A stretch of DNA of 47,376 nucleotides from an uncultured Collinsella sp. (GTDB lineage: Bacteria; Actinomycetota; Coriobacteriia; Coriobacteriales; Coriobacteriaceae), in assembly GCA_900545075.1 (NCBI GenBank), contig UQXT01000003.1, positions 1-47,376 of the forward strand, read 5' to 3'. The notes beneath the pieces are model-generated. The model saw nothing but the letters and a program-made list of their open reading frames with translations. It did no database searches and was not told where the DNA came from. The position numbers were made by a program, and so were the translations under genes. Below, one piece after another: positions 25,181-32,322 of this stretch (positions are counted from its first letter, which is position 1; each line of letters opens with the position of its first letter).

Positions 25181-26710
25181 CTAATCCAGTTTGGTACCTG
25201 GCACCTGCACGGCTTTCCCGAGCAACGCTTTGAGCTCGTTCAAAATCGAAACGGGCTGACGGTCGACGCCGTCCAGATGGAGCGTGGCCACGCGAATGGG
25301 CGGCTGATATTCAAGCGAGCCGATGAGCACGGGAGTACCCAGGAACCGTTCGATTTCGTCTGCAATCGCGTCGGTCTCTTTGGGATCAAAGTCGTCGAAA
25401 AGCGCCACGAATGTCGGCCCCGTTGAGCGGAACAGGCGACCCTTGCCGCGCGAGCATTCCATAAGGCAGGCGGCGCTTTCGGCGAGCACGCGGTCGCCTG
25501 CATCGAATCCAAAGCGGGCATTGACCTCGGCGATATCGTCGACCTTAATGGCAATAAAGCCTGCCTCGTGCGGCACGTGGCGCATCTCTCCAATAGCGTT
25601 GACCAGTGCGTGGACATCGCCCAGGCCCGTTACCGAGTCGGTCGTATCCGCTAGGCTTCGGTTGATGATAATGCCCACATACATGTTGGGCTCGGTATCG
25701 GTTCCATCCAAGCGGTAGCCCGTGCAGTCGCAAAGCACGTATTTTCCGGTGGCATCCATTACGCGATACTGCATGTAGTGGAAGTGCCACGTGCCGTTTA
25801 TCACCATGTCGAGCTCGGCGCGTACGTTGTCGCGGTCCTCGGGATGAACGCGGGCAAGCCACATATCGACCGAGTTAAAAGGGTGCTGGGAGGGCAGGTC
25901 AAAATCGCGCACGGCGTTGACCGACCATTGCGATTCGCCCGTATCGAGATTGAGGATAAACGGATAGCGCGTCTCGGAGCTCATGGAGATCGCTTGGAAT
26001 ACGCGGTCGTTGCACGGAAGCTGCTCGGCAATTGGGTGCTGCGGCGCGTCATTGTCTTTCGGTTGCTGCACACGATGCATAAGCTTATAGCGATACATCT
26101 TGCGATCGGCATCCATCGTCATCTGGCGACGCGTGTCGCCAGCAAGTGGATCGACGCGCGAGCAGCCAAAGCTAAAGCTGCCGATCATGGGCGCCTTGCC
26201 ACCTGAGCTCGCTTCGATCAGTCCGGCACGCACCTGCTCCAAGCGCTGCTCGAGTTCAATCTCGTTTGCGGAGAGCGAGATGAGCACAAACTCGTCTCCA
26301 CCGATACGGAGCAGCATCTCATCGTGCTCCATGGTTTCGGAGAGCGTGCGGCAGATGCCCAGAATATAGCGATTGCCTTCGGCGTGGCCAAACCTATCAT
26401 TGCAATGTTTGAGATGGTCGATGTCAATATAGGCGCAGGTGAAGGGATCGCCTTTGCGCCAGAGTTGCTCGACGTGACGGTCGAATCCGTTGCGGTTGCC
26501 CAAGTTGGTGAGCGGGTCGATATAGGCGTTGCTCTCAAGCAGCTGACGCTCTTGTTGCAGGATGGCATGCGTCTTTTGCAGTTGCTCACCAACGGCGCGT
26601 AGCTCAGCAGGCAGCGCGGCAACATCGAGTTCAGCGGTCGAGACGCCGTTCGCAAGTTGCTGAAGATAGGCAATAATCGATTGCTCGCCCAGGCGATACG
26701 ACTCGTTCAT
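25181..26710 (-). CDS. GGDEF-PAS-degenerate GGDEF signalling protein
   Basis: A 509-residue cytoplasmic protein without a membrane segment. An N-terminal helical stretch (residues 1-60, YLQQLANGVSTAELDVAALP) precedes a first diguanylate cyclase domain with DPLTNLGNRNGFD and an intact GGDEF at residues 137-141, so cyclic-di-GMP synthesis is plausible. The usual RxxD inhibitory site is absent. A PAS-like region follows (WSVNAVRDFDLPSQ...YMQYRVMDATGKY), then a second GGDEF-like domain starting TGLGDVHALVN in which RSTGPTF replaces the active motif. AAGGAGG precedes the ATG at 26710. A broken EAL remnant lies upstream on the same strand. Confidence 0.88.
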   Translation of the reverse strand: MNESYRLGEQSIIAYLQQLANGVSTAELDVAALPAELRAVGEQLQKTHAILQQERQLLESNAYIDPLTNLGNRNGFDRHVEQLWRKGDPFTCAYIDIDHLKHCNDRFGHAEGNRYILGICRTLSETMEHDEMLLRIGGDEFVLISLSANEIELEQRLEQVRAGLIEASSGGKAPMIGSFSFGCSRVDPLAGDTRRQMTMDADRKMYRYKLMHRVQQPKDNDAPQHPIAEQLPCNDRVFQAISMSSETRYPFILNLDTGESQWSVNAVRDFDLPSQHPFNSVDMWLARVHPEDRDNVRAELDMVINGTWHFHYMQYRVMDATGKYVLCDCTGYRLDGTDTEPNMYVGIIINRSLADTTDSVTGLGDVHALVNAIGEMRHVPHEAGFIAIKVDDIAEVNARFGFDAGDRVLAESAACLMECSRGKGRLFRSTGPTFVALFDDFDPKETDAIADEIERFLGTPVLIGSLEYQPPIRVATLHLDGVDRQPVSILNELKALLGKAVQVPGTKLD

Positions 26711-26748
26711 GATGGATAACCTCCTTGGGCGGAACAACGGTTTGCATC

Positions 26749-26779
26749 ATATCCCCAATTCGGTTTGAATTGGGGATAT
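26749..26779. repeat. Palindrome ATATCCCCAATTC/GAATTGGGGATAT
   Basis: Thirteen-base perfect arms (26749-26761 and 26767-26779) around GGTTT, followed at once by CAATGGGGAC and a short GGGG/CCCC stem. It lies between the GGDEF gene and the EAL remnant and may belong to the dispersed GGGGAC-core palindromes. Confidence 0.65.
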
Positions 26780-26837
26780 AAGTTAGCCAATGGGGACAAA
26801 TGCCCCCTTCGGCGGTGGCGTTTTGCGCGCGAGCGTA

Positions 26838-27125
26838 TCAGTTGTTATTGCCACCATCGAGCAATGCCTCAAAATCCTTCGCCGGCATGGGACGGTAGTA
26901 GAGGAAGCCCTGAGCGTAGCGGGCGCCCATTTGTCGTAGCATGTTTGCCTGCTCATTTGTCTCGACGCCTTCAACCACGACGGGCAGATGGAGCGACTGC
27001 GCCATCTCGAGCATCGATGACACGATCTGCGCGCTGCGGCCTTGATCGCGGTCGGTGGGCACAAAGGTGCGGTCGAGCGTCACCATAAAGCCGCTTTCCT
27101 CGAGTGCGGGGATATGGGTGCACAT
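26838..27125 (-). pseudogene. EAL-domain remnant (cyclic-di-GMP phosphodiesterase fragment)
   Basis: The C-terminal 60 residues match the end of an EAL domain: IVSSMLEMAQSLHLPVVVEGVET, then MGARYAQGFLYYRPMP. Upstream, the normal GF.V.LDDFG.G.S...IKIDR.F stretch is reduced to GFMVTLDRTFV, as if about 25 residues were deleted in frame. The catalytic N-terminal half is missing altogether. An ATG at 27125 could start a 95-residue remnant. It lies upstream of the GGDEF gene on the same strand, suggesting a former GGDEF/EAL pair. No enzyme activity is expected. Confidence 0.75.
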
Positions 27126-27253
27126 GCTGTGGACGGCTATTATTCGACAGGCGGTAGCGCGACGATGCGATGTTCGATGAAAATGCGACTGAGACGATAT
27201 ATGTTGACGGGTATACTTGTCCCGGTTTAAAACGCAGGAACGGAGATGGTCGC

Positions 27254-28123
27254 ATGGCACAGCCGGATACGACGCACACGGTGGGGCTTGCGCTCGAGGG
27301 AGGCGGCTACCGCGGTATGTATACGGCGGGCGTGCTCGACGTTTGGATGGAGCACGGTTTGACCTGCGACCATATGGTGGGTGTCTCGGCGGGCGCGGCG
27401 TTTGGCTACAACTTTAAATCGCGCCAGATCGGCCGTGCCATTCGCTATAACAAGGCCTATTGTGCCGATAAGCGCTATGCGGGTGTGACCAGCTGGTTGC
27501 GAACCGGTGACATGTTCAATGCCGATTTTGCCTATCACGAGGTGCCCATCGAGCGCGATCCCATCGACCTGGAGACATATCGCGCCTACCCTATGCGGTT
27601 TACGTGCGTGTGTACCGATATCGAGACGGGCAAGGCCGTCTACCACGACCTGCCCTATGGCGACGAGCGCGATATCGAGTGGATCCGGGCGTCGTCGGCG
27701 ATTCCCGTGGCGACGCGTCCCGTTGCTATTGGCGGGCATAAGTATCTGGATGGTGGCGTGGCTGATTCTATTCCCAGTGCATGGCTGTTTGCGCAGGGGT
27801 ATGACCGCAATATCGTGGTACTCACGCAGCCGGCGGGCTTTGTGAAGCAGCCCAACAGCGTGATGCCCATGCTGCGTCGCGTGTTCCGTCACTACCCGGA
27901 GTTTGTCGCAGCGCTTGAGCATCGGCATGAGGTTTACAATGCCACGCTCGATGACCTGGCACGTCGTGAGGCCGCCGGCGATATCTTTGTGGTGCGTCCG
28001 AGCGAATCGGTGAAGGTGCCGTCGCTATGCCGCGAGCCCGATGAGCTCGAGCGCATCTACCAGATCGGCCGTCGCGATGCGGGGGCAACCTTGCCCGCGC
28101 TGGAAGCGTATCTGGCGGGGTAA
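27254..28123 (+). CDS. Patatin-like phospholipase (YjjU type)
   Basis: A 289-residue serine lipase-like hydrolase with the patatin dyad. The oxyanion loop is GGGYRGMYTAGVL (residues 17-29), the nucleophile motif is GVSAG, and the catalytic Asp sits in DGGVADSIP. The sequence ALEGGGYRGMYTAGVLD and the YKKAYC-like region suit the YjjU group of bacterial patatins. The ATG at 27254 is preferred, with GGAG upstream; a long frame from 27170 runs through the promoter region. No signal peptide, so probably cytoplasmic or membrane-associated. Substrate is unproven phospholipid or acyl ester. The gene is convergent with thiE. Confidence 0.9.
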   Translation: MAQPDTTHTVGLALEGGGYRGMYTAGVLDVWMEHGLTCDHMVGVSAGAAFGYNFKSRQIGRAIRYNKAYCADKRYAGVTSWLRTGDMFNADFAYHEVPIERDPIDLETYRAYPMRFTCVCTDIETGKAVYHDLPYGDERDIEWIRASSAIPVATRPVAIGGHKYLDGGVADSIPSAWLFAQGYDRNIVVLTQPAGFVKQPNSVMPMLRRVFRHYPEFVAALEHRHEVYNATLDDLARREAAGDIFVVRPSESVKVPSLCREPDELERIYQIGRRDAGATLPALEAYLAG

Positions 28124-28134
28124 GGGTCGCATGC

Positions 28135-28180
28135 GGAAAGCGCATCCCGGAATGGAGGTCTAAACTGGGATGCGCTTTCC
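28135..28180. terminator. Hairpin between convergent patatin and thiE genes
   Basis: Fourteen-base perfect arms GGAAAGCGCATCCC (28135-28148) and GGGATGCGCTTTCC (28167-28180). It lacks a strong T run, so termination may be partial, but its position between convergent stops fits a terminator. Confidence 0.65.
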
Positions 28181-28218
28181 ATTGCTGAAGATATGAGGTT
28201 GCGAATAAGCTGCTCGGC

Positions 28219-28914
28219 CTATGCCTGCTGCCAGGTGTCGACGAGCTCCTTGGCGGCGGCGTAGGGGTCGTCGGCACTGCAGACGGCGCTCACCACAAAG
28301 AAGCCATCGACGCCGGTGGCCTTGAGCTGCGGCAGGTCGGCTGTCTTGACGCCGCCGCCCACCACGATGGGCACGGGGCTTGCCGCGTGGAGGGCGGCCA
28401 GGTCCTCAAAGCTCTTGGTGATGATGGAGCCATCGGCTGCGCGTCCGCAATCGCGCTTGGTCTCGGTCTCGTGGAGCGGGCCGATGCCCAGGTAGTCGAC
28501 TAGGCTCATGTCGGCGGTCTTGACGTACTCGAGCATCTCCTCGCAACGGGCCGAAAGGCCTACGATGGCATCGGGGCCCAGCAGCTTGCGGCAGACCTCG
28601 ACGGGAATATCGCTCTGGCCCACGTGCACGCCGTCGACGGCAATACCCTGCTCGCGCGCGGCGAGTACGCAGTCAAGGCGGTCGTCGATTAACAGGGCGA
28701 CCTGACCGGTCTTGCCAGCCTGTGCGATTGCCCGCGCGGCGTCGCCGGTCAGCGCAATGATCTCGCGGGCACTTGCCACCTTAGAGCGCACCTGGATGCA
28801 GGTAAAGCCGGCGTCGAGCGCCTGGGCCACTACATCGCCCACGGGGCGTCCGAGCGTATTTTCGGGGCCGAGTACCAGATAGGCCGAGATATCAAGGTTG
28901 TCGCGGATGCTCAT
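28219..28914 (-). CDS. thiE: Thiamine-phosphate synthase
   Basis: Joins HMP-pyrophosphate and the thiazole phosphate to form thiamine phosphate. The 231-residue TIM barrel has the ThiE signs AYLVLGPENT, GFTCIQVRSK (usually QxRxK), LLIDDRLDCVLA, GVHVGQSDIP and the pyrophosphate-binding DYLGIGPLHETETKRD followed by VPIVVGGGV. Last gene of a three-gene operon: its ATG overlaps the stop of the thiamine-binding protein gene by four bases, and the unit is controlled by the TPP riboswitch upstream of thiM. A hairpin that may end the transcript follows. No thiC or thiD is in this window, so salvage of thiazole or thiamine may be a main use. Confidence 0.95.
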   Translation of the reverse strand: MSIRDNLDISAYLVLGPENTLGRPVGDVVAQALDAGFTCIQVRSKVASAREIIALTGDAARAIAQAGKTGQVALLIDDRLDCVLAAREQGIAVDGVHVGQSDIPVEVCRKLLGPDAIVGLSARCEEMLEYVKTADMSLVDYLGIGPLHETETKRDCGRAADGSIITKSFEDLAALHAASPVPIVVGGGVKTADLPQLKATGVDGFFVVSAVCSADDPYAAAKELVDTWQQA

Positions 28915-29252
28915 CGTGCTTCCTCCTGCTTTTTGATCTGTGCTTCCATGCGCTCGAGTTTGCCGGTCATGGTGTCGGTAAATCCGGGTCGAATATCGGC
29001 TTTGAGCACGACTTCGGTGCGGATGCCCTTGCTCGCCAACACAAAGGTTGCGTCGCGCACGACCTGCATGACCTCGTCCCAGTCGCCCTCGATCTCGGTG
29101 AACATCGAGGTGGTGCGGTTGGGAAGGCCGCTCTCGCGTATGACGCGCACGACCTCGGCGACCTCGGCGGAGAGTTCATCGCCGGTGCCGCATGGGGCGA
29201 TGGCCACGGCGACGAGTGTGTTCATGTCGGTATTGGCTACGGGCTCGGACAT
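28911..29252 (-). CDS. Thiamine-binding protein, MTH1187/YkoF-like (DUF77)
   Basis: A 113-residue ferredoxin-like protein of the MTH1187 group, which binds thiamine or hydroxymethylpyrimidine-type ligands. MNTLVAVAIAPCGTGDELSAEVAEVVRVIRESGL is the first strand and helix, followed by TSMFTEIEGDWDEVMQVVRDA and the last helix. It lies between thiM and thiE, 3 bases after one and overlapping the other, so it is translated with them. Its role may be ligand handling for the pathway; direct catalysis is unlikely because no catalytic residues are known for this family. Confidence 0.9.
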   Translation of the reverse strand: MSEPVANTDMNTLVAVAIAPCGTGDELSAEVAEVVRVIRESGLPNRTTSMFTEIEGDWDEVMQVVRDATFVLASKGIRTEVVLKADIRPGFTDTMTGKLERMEAQIKKQEEAR

Positions 29253-29255
29253 GGC

Positions 29256-30095
29256 TTACGCCTCCTCGAGCTCGAGTTGGTTATCGGCAATATCCTGGGC
29301 GGTCGCGCGGTAGAGCTCGTCGATAAAGGCGACCTTAAAGCTTGCCGGGGCATCGGCGACAGCGGCGGCACGCGTGCCGGCAACGTTGTAGACGGCGGTG
29401 CCGCAGATGGCTGCCGTAAACGGGTCGGCGGCACAGGCGTACACGGCCAGCACGCCGCCCTGCGAGCAGCCGCAGCCGGTGATCTTGGACATGAGCGGGC
29501 TGCCGCCGTGGGACTTGGCCACGGTCGTGCCGTCGGTAATCAGGTCGACTTCGCCCGAGACCACAACGGCGCCGCCGGTGTAGCGGGCGAGCGCCACGGC
29601 GGCATCGCGGGCGGCGTCGACCGTGTCGGTGGTATCGACACCGCGTACGCGGCTCAGATCAGCCGCCTCGCCCTCAAGACCCCACAGGCCGGCGAGTGCG
29701 ATGATCTCGGAGGCGTTGCCGCGCACGATAGCGGGCTTGTACTGCTTGAGCTCGTTTACCAACTGGGTGCGCAGGCTGCCGATGCCCAAGCCCACTGGAT
29801 CGAGCACCCAGGGCTTGCCGGCGTCGTGTGCCGCCTTCGCCGCGCGGGGAATCGTCTGCTCGTAGATAGGGAAGAGCGTGCCCATGTTGAGATAGATGGC
29901 GCCGCCGCCGGCAACGAGCGCTTCGCCCTCGTCGGGCAGATAGACCATGGCGGCCGATCCGCCCACGGCGAGCTGTGCGTTGGCGACAAAGTCGATCGTC
30001 ACCGTGTTGGTGATGGAGCCGGCCATCGGATTGGTGGCGCGAATCTCCTCTACGGCCTTGACCACATTTTGCTTAAGCTGTTCCGAATCAATCAC
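29256..30095 (-). CDS. thiM: Hydroxyethylthiazole kinase
   Basis: Phosphorylates 4-methyl-5-hydroxyethylthiazole in thiamine salvage. The 279-residue ribokinase-like protein shows GSITNTVTIDFVANAQLAVGGSAAM, the LNMGTL region, WVLDPVGLGIGSLR, VRGNASEI and the anion hole ITGCGCSQGG. It starts at a GTG (30095), with AAGGAGG eight bases upstream; the track-like longer frame to 30209 would cross the riboswitch terminator. First gene of the thiM/DUF77/thiE operon. The TPP riboswitch (30160-30251) and terminator (30117-30148) lie directly upstream on the same strand. Confidence 0.95.
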   Translation of the reverse strand: MIDSEQLKQNVVKAVEEIRATNPMAGSITNTVTIDFVANAQLAVGGSAAMVYLPDEGEALVAGGGAIYLNMGTLFPIYEQTIPRAAKAAHDAGKPWVLDPVGLGIGSLRTQLVNELKQYKPAIVRGNASEIIALAGLWGLEGEAADLSRVRGVDTTDTVDAARDAAVALARYTGGAVVVSGEVDLITDGTTVAKSHGGSPLMSKITGCGCSQGGVLAVYACAADPFTAAICGTAVYNVAGTRAAAVADAPASFKVAFIDELYRATAQDIADNQLELEEA

Positions 30096-30116
30096 TGCAC
30101 ATGCCTCCTTGGCATA

Positions 30117-30148
30117 GAAAAGGGGCGCTGTGCATAGACAGCGCCCCT
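30117..30148 (-). terminator. Attenuator terminator of the TPP riboswitch
   Basis: Arms AGGGGCGCTGT (30121-30131) and ACAGCGCCCCT (30138-30148), with the U tract from AAAA at 30117-30120 on the complementary strand. Placed between the aptamer and thiM, it probably acts as the riboswitch expression platform. Confidence 0.85.
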
Positions 30149-30159
30149 GTAAAGGCGGC

Positions 30160-30251
30160 ATGCTCCCTACGCCAGCATTAACTGACAGGTTCAAAGGATT
30201 GGGCCCCATGCCCTCTCAGCCTCGTGGTTTGCACCGCCGGCACTCCCGCAT
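30160..30251 (-). ncRNA. TPP riboswitch
   Basis: Read on the minus strand, the THI-box landmarks appear in order: GGGAGTGCC, GGCTGAGAGGG, CCTTTGAACCTG, TTAATGCTGGCGTAGGGAG. The P1 stem is ATGC (30248-30251) with GCAT (30160-30163). It lies directly upstream of thiM and is followed by a terminator, so TPP binding probably causes early termination. Confidence 0.96.
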
Positions 30252-30278
30252 CGAATCTGTTGCTCCCTATACTAGCGC

Positions 30279-30313
30279 ACCTGCCAAAAAGGGACAGGTT
30301 TATTTTGGCAGGT
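30279..30313. repeat. 35-bp dispersed palindrome, copy 2
   Basis: Arms ACCTGCCAAAA and TTTTGGCAGGT around AGGGACAGGTTTA; perfect arms, 34/35 identical to 8409-8443. It lies between the riboswitch and the HAD gene. Confidence 0.85.
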
Positions 30314-30351
30314 CGTTACAATAGGTAGGACCGATACGAATGGGGGACCTT

Positions 30352-31260
30352 ATGATTAAACTTGTGCTGACCGATATGGACGATACGCTGATTCCAGCCG
30401 GGCATGACGGCGCTAGCGACTACGCCATCGAGGGCATTCATGCCATGCAGGCGGCGGGTCTGCACTTTGGCCCCGTTTCGGGTCGCCAGCCGTCCGCGAT
30501 GGGTTGGATGTTCAAAAATCGTTCCGAGTGCTTTTCGACTGGCGCGTTCTGTAACGGACAGGTCGTGTTTGTGGACGGCGAGGCGGTAGCCTCGCATGCG
30601 ACCGGCAACGCCGCCCTTATGCGTTTGGCTGACTACTTGGAGCAAGAGACCGACGATACGTACCTGAAGGTCTACAGCCTGGGTGATGATTTTTGGGACA
30701 ACGATGCCTATTGCGTGACGAGCGATCCCGAGCGCGTGCGTCGCGCCATGGAGTCGGGCGGCAACGCGTGGCTCAAAGGCGAAGAGGCCCCGTGCCGTCC
30801 CGTCGTCGATGAGACGCCGGTGTTTAAGGCGAATATCTGGAGTGCCCGTTCACGTGAGGAGCTCGCGGAGCTACGCGAGCGCGTTGCTGCTGAGGTGCCG
30901 GAACTCTCGCTTGTGTTTCCCAACAACCGTGTGCGCCTGTTTGACATCCTTCCGGCCGGTTGGGACAAGGGCTGCGCTGCGCTGGAGCTGGCGCGCGCTT
31001 TGGGCCTGACGCCCGATGAGGTGGCCGTATTTGGCGATTCCGATAACGATTTGCCCATGATCGATGCCGTTCCCAACTCCGTTGCAGTCGCCAATGCCAA
31101 TGAGGCCGTCACGGCTGCCGCGCGCTGGCATATCGGCGCCGCGGCAGATGATGCGGTCGCCGGGGCTCTGCATCAGATTGCCGCCTGCGCCGCGACGGGG
31201 GAGATGCCGCCGTTTATGCGCCTGCCGGGTGCTGCCGACGCGAATCTCACGAACAGCTAA
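30352..31260 (+). CDS. Cof-type HAD-superfamily phosphatase
   Basis: A 302-residue HAD hydrolase with motif I LVLTDMDDTL (nucleophile Asp near residue 8), motif II PVSGR, and motif III/IV VAVFGDSDNDLPMI near the C-terminus. An IIB cap between residues about 85 and 200 fits Cof-type sugar- or nucleotide-phosphate phosphatases. The ATG at 30352 is preferred with GGGGGA five bases upstream; a start at 30340 is possible. Substrate unknown. It is followed by the LysR gene 10 bases later, so the two could be cotranscribed. The upstream gap holds a dispersed repeat and a TACAAT match. Confidence 0.88.
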   Translation: MIKLVLTDMDDTLIPAGHDGASDYAIEGIHAMQAAGLHFGPVSGRQPSAMGWMFKNRSECFSTGAFCNGQVVFVDGEAVASHATGNAALMRLADYLEQETDDTYLKVYSLGDDFWDNDAYCVTSDPERVRRAMESGGNAWLKGEEAPCRPVVDETPVFKANIWSARSREELAELRERVAAEVPELSLVFPNNRVRLFDILPAGWDKGCAALELARALGLTPDEVAVFGDSDNDLPMIDAVPNSVAVANANEAVTAAARWHIGAAADDAVAGALHQIAACAATGEMPPFMRLPGAADANLTNS

Positions 31261-31270
31261 GGAGACAGCT

Positions 31271-32167
31271 ATGAAGCTTCAGCAGCTCAGGTATGTCGTC
31301 AAAGTTGCCGAATGCGGCAGCATCACCGAGGCCTCGCGCCGGCTCTTTGTGTCGCAGCCTTCGATTACCGCATCGATCCGCGATCTCGAAAACGAGATGG
31401 GTGTGCATATCTTTGAGCGCACCAACAAGGGCGTCATTGTGTCCGAAGAGGGCGAGACCTTCTTGGGCTACGCGCGCCAGGTACTCGACCAGGCCGACCT
31501 ACTCGAGGGCAAGTACAAGGGCGCATCCGAGCAGGTGCCGCACTTTAGTGTGAGCTGCCAGCATTATTCCTTTGCCGTCAACGCGTTTGTTGATGTGATC
31601 CGCGAGTTCGATGCCGCGCGTTACGACTTTACCCTGCGCGAGGAACAGACTCACGAGATTATCGAGGACGTCGCGCATATGAAAAGCGAGCTCGGCATCC
31701 TGTATCTGTCGGAGCACAATCGCGAGGTCATCGAGCGCATGCTCGCCGCCAACGAGCTCGTATTCGAGGGACTCTTCTGCGCCGCGCCGCATGTCTTTGT
31801 ATGCGCCGACCATCCACTGGCGGACCGCGCCAGCGTGACGCTCGAAGATCTCGAGGACTATCCGTTTTTGTCCTACGAGCAGGGCAGCTACAACTCGTTT
31901 TACTATTCCGAGGAACTGACCTCGACCTTTGAGCGCCGCAAGAATATCCGCGTGCGTGATCGTGCGACGCTGTTCAACCTGGCCATGGGCCTTAACGGCT
32001 ACACGGTGTGTTCGGGCGTGATCAGCCATGAACTTAACGGCCCCGGTATTATCTCGATTCCGCTCGATGTAGACGAGTACATGGAGATTGGCATTATCAC
32101 GCGCAAGAACACGACACTTACGCGCTACGGGCAGGCCTATATCGACGCGATTCGTCAGCACATCTAG
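31271..32167 (+). CDS. LysR-family transcriptional regulator
   Basis: A 298-residue LysR protein with the N-terminal winged HTH MKLQQLRYVVKVAECGSITEASRRLFVSQPSITASIRDLE and a normal effector domain (HFSVSCQHYSFAVNAF onward). AAGGAG precedes the ATG at 31271. It lies 10 bases after the HAD gene and 155 bases before the MetE-like gene on the same strand; the intervening region has two palindromes, so control of methionine synthase is likely. It resembles the regulators next to methionine or sulfur genes, but whether it senses homocysteine, cysteine or another ligand cannot be read. Confidence 0.9.
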   Translation: MKLQQLRYVVKVAECGSITEASRRLFVSQPSITASIRDLENEMGVHIFERTNKGVIVSEEGETFLGYARQVLDQADLLEGKYKGASEQVPHFSVSCQHYSFAVNAFVDVIREFDAARYDFTLREEQTHEIIEDVAHMKSELGILYLSEHNREVIERMLAANELVFEGLFCAAPHVFVCADHPLADRASVTLEDLEDYPFLSYEQGSYNSFYYSEELTSTFERRKNIRVRDRATLFNLAMGLNGYTVCSGVISHELNGPGIISIPLDVDEYMEIGIITRKNTTLTRYGQAYIDAIRQHI

Positions 32168-32212
32168 CCTGCTGCATTCTGCACGGGTCAAATCTCTTTA
32201 TGGCAGTCCAAA

Positions 32213-32237
32213 TTGATATAGGAAGCATCTATATCAA
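32213..32237. promoter_or_regulatory. LysR-type operator candidate upstream of the MetE-like gene
   Basis: Perfect nine-base arms TTGATATAG (32213-32221) and CTATATCAA (32229-32237), with a seven-base spacer. The A+T-rich interrupted symmetry suits a LysR site. It lies between the LysR gene and the MetE-like gene. Confidence 0.5.
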
Positions 32238-32268
32238 ACTGTTATAAACGTATATTTTACGATGGTCA

Positions 32269-32282
32269 TATGAGCGCTCATA
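32269..32282. promoter_or_regulatory. 14-bp perfect palindrome in the MetE-like gene leader
   Basis: TATGAGCGCTCATA is self-complementary and lies 41 bases before the ATG. It may bind a second regulator. It is distinct from the LysR candidate at 32213. Confidence 0.4.
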
Positions 32283-32322
32283 CTCTGTCCCAGTAAAGCA
32301 ACCAATGCAAAGGGAGGTATCT

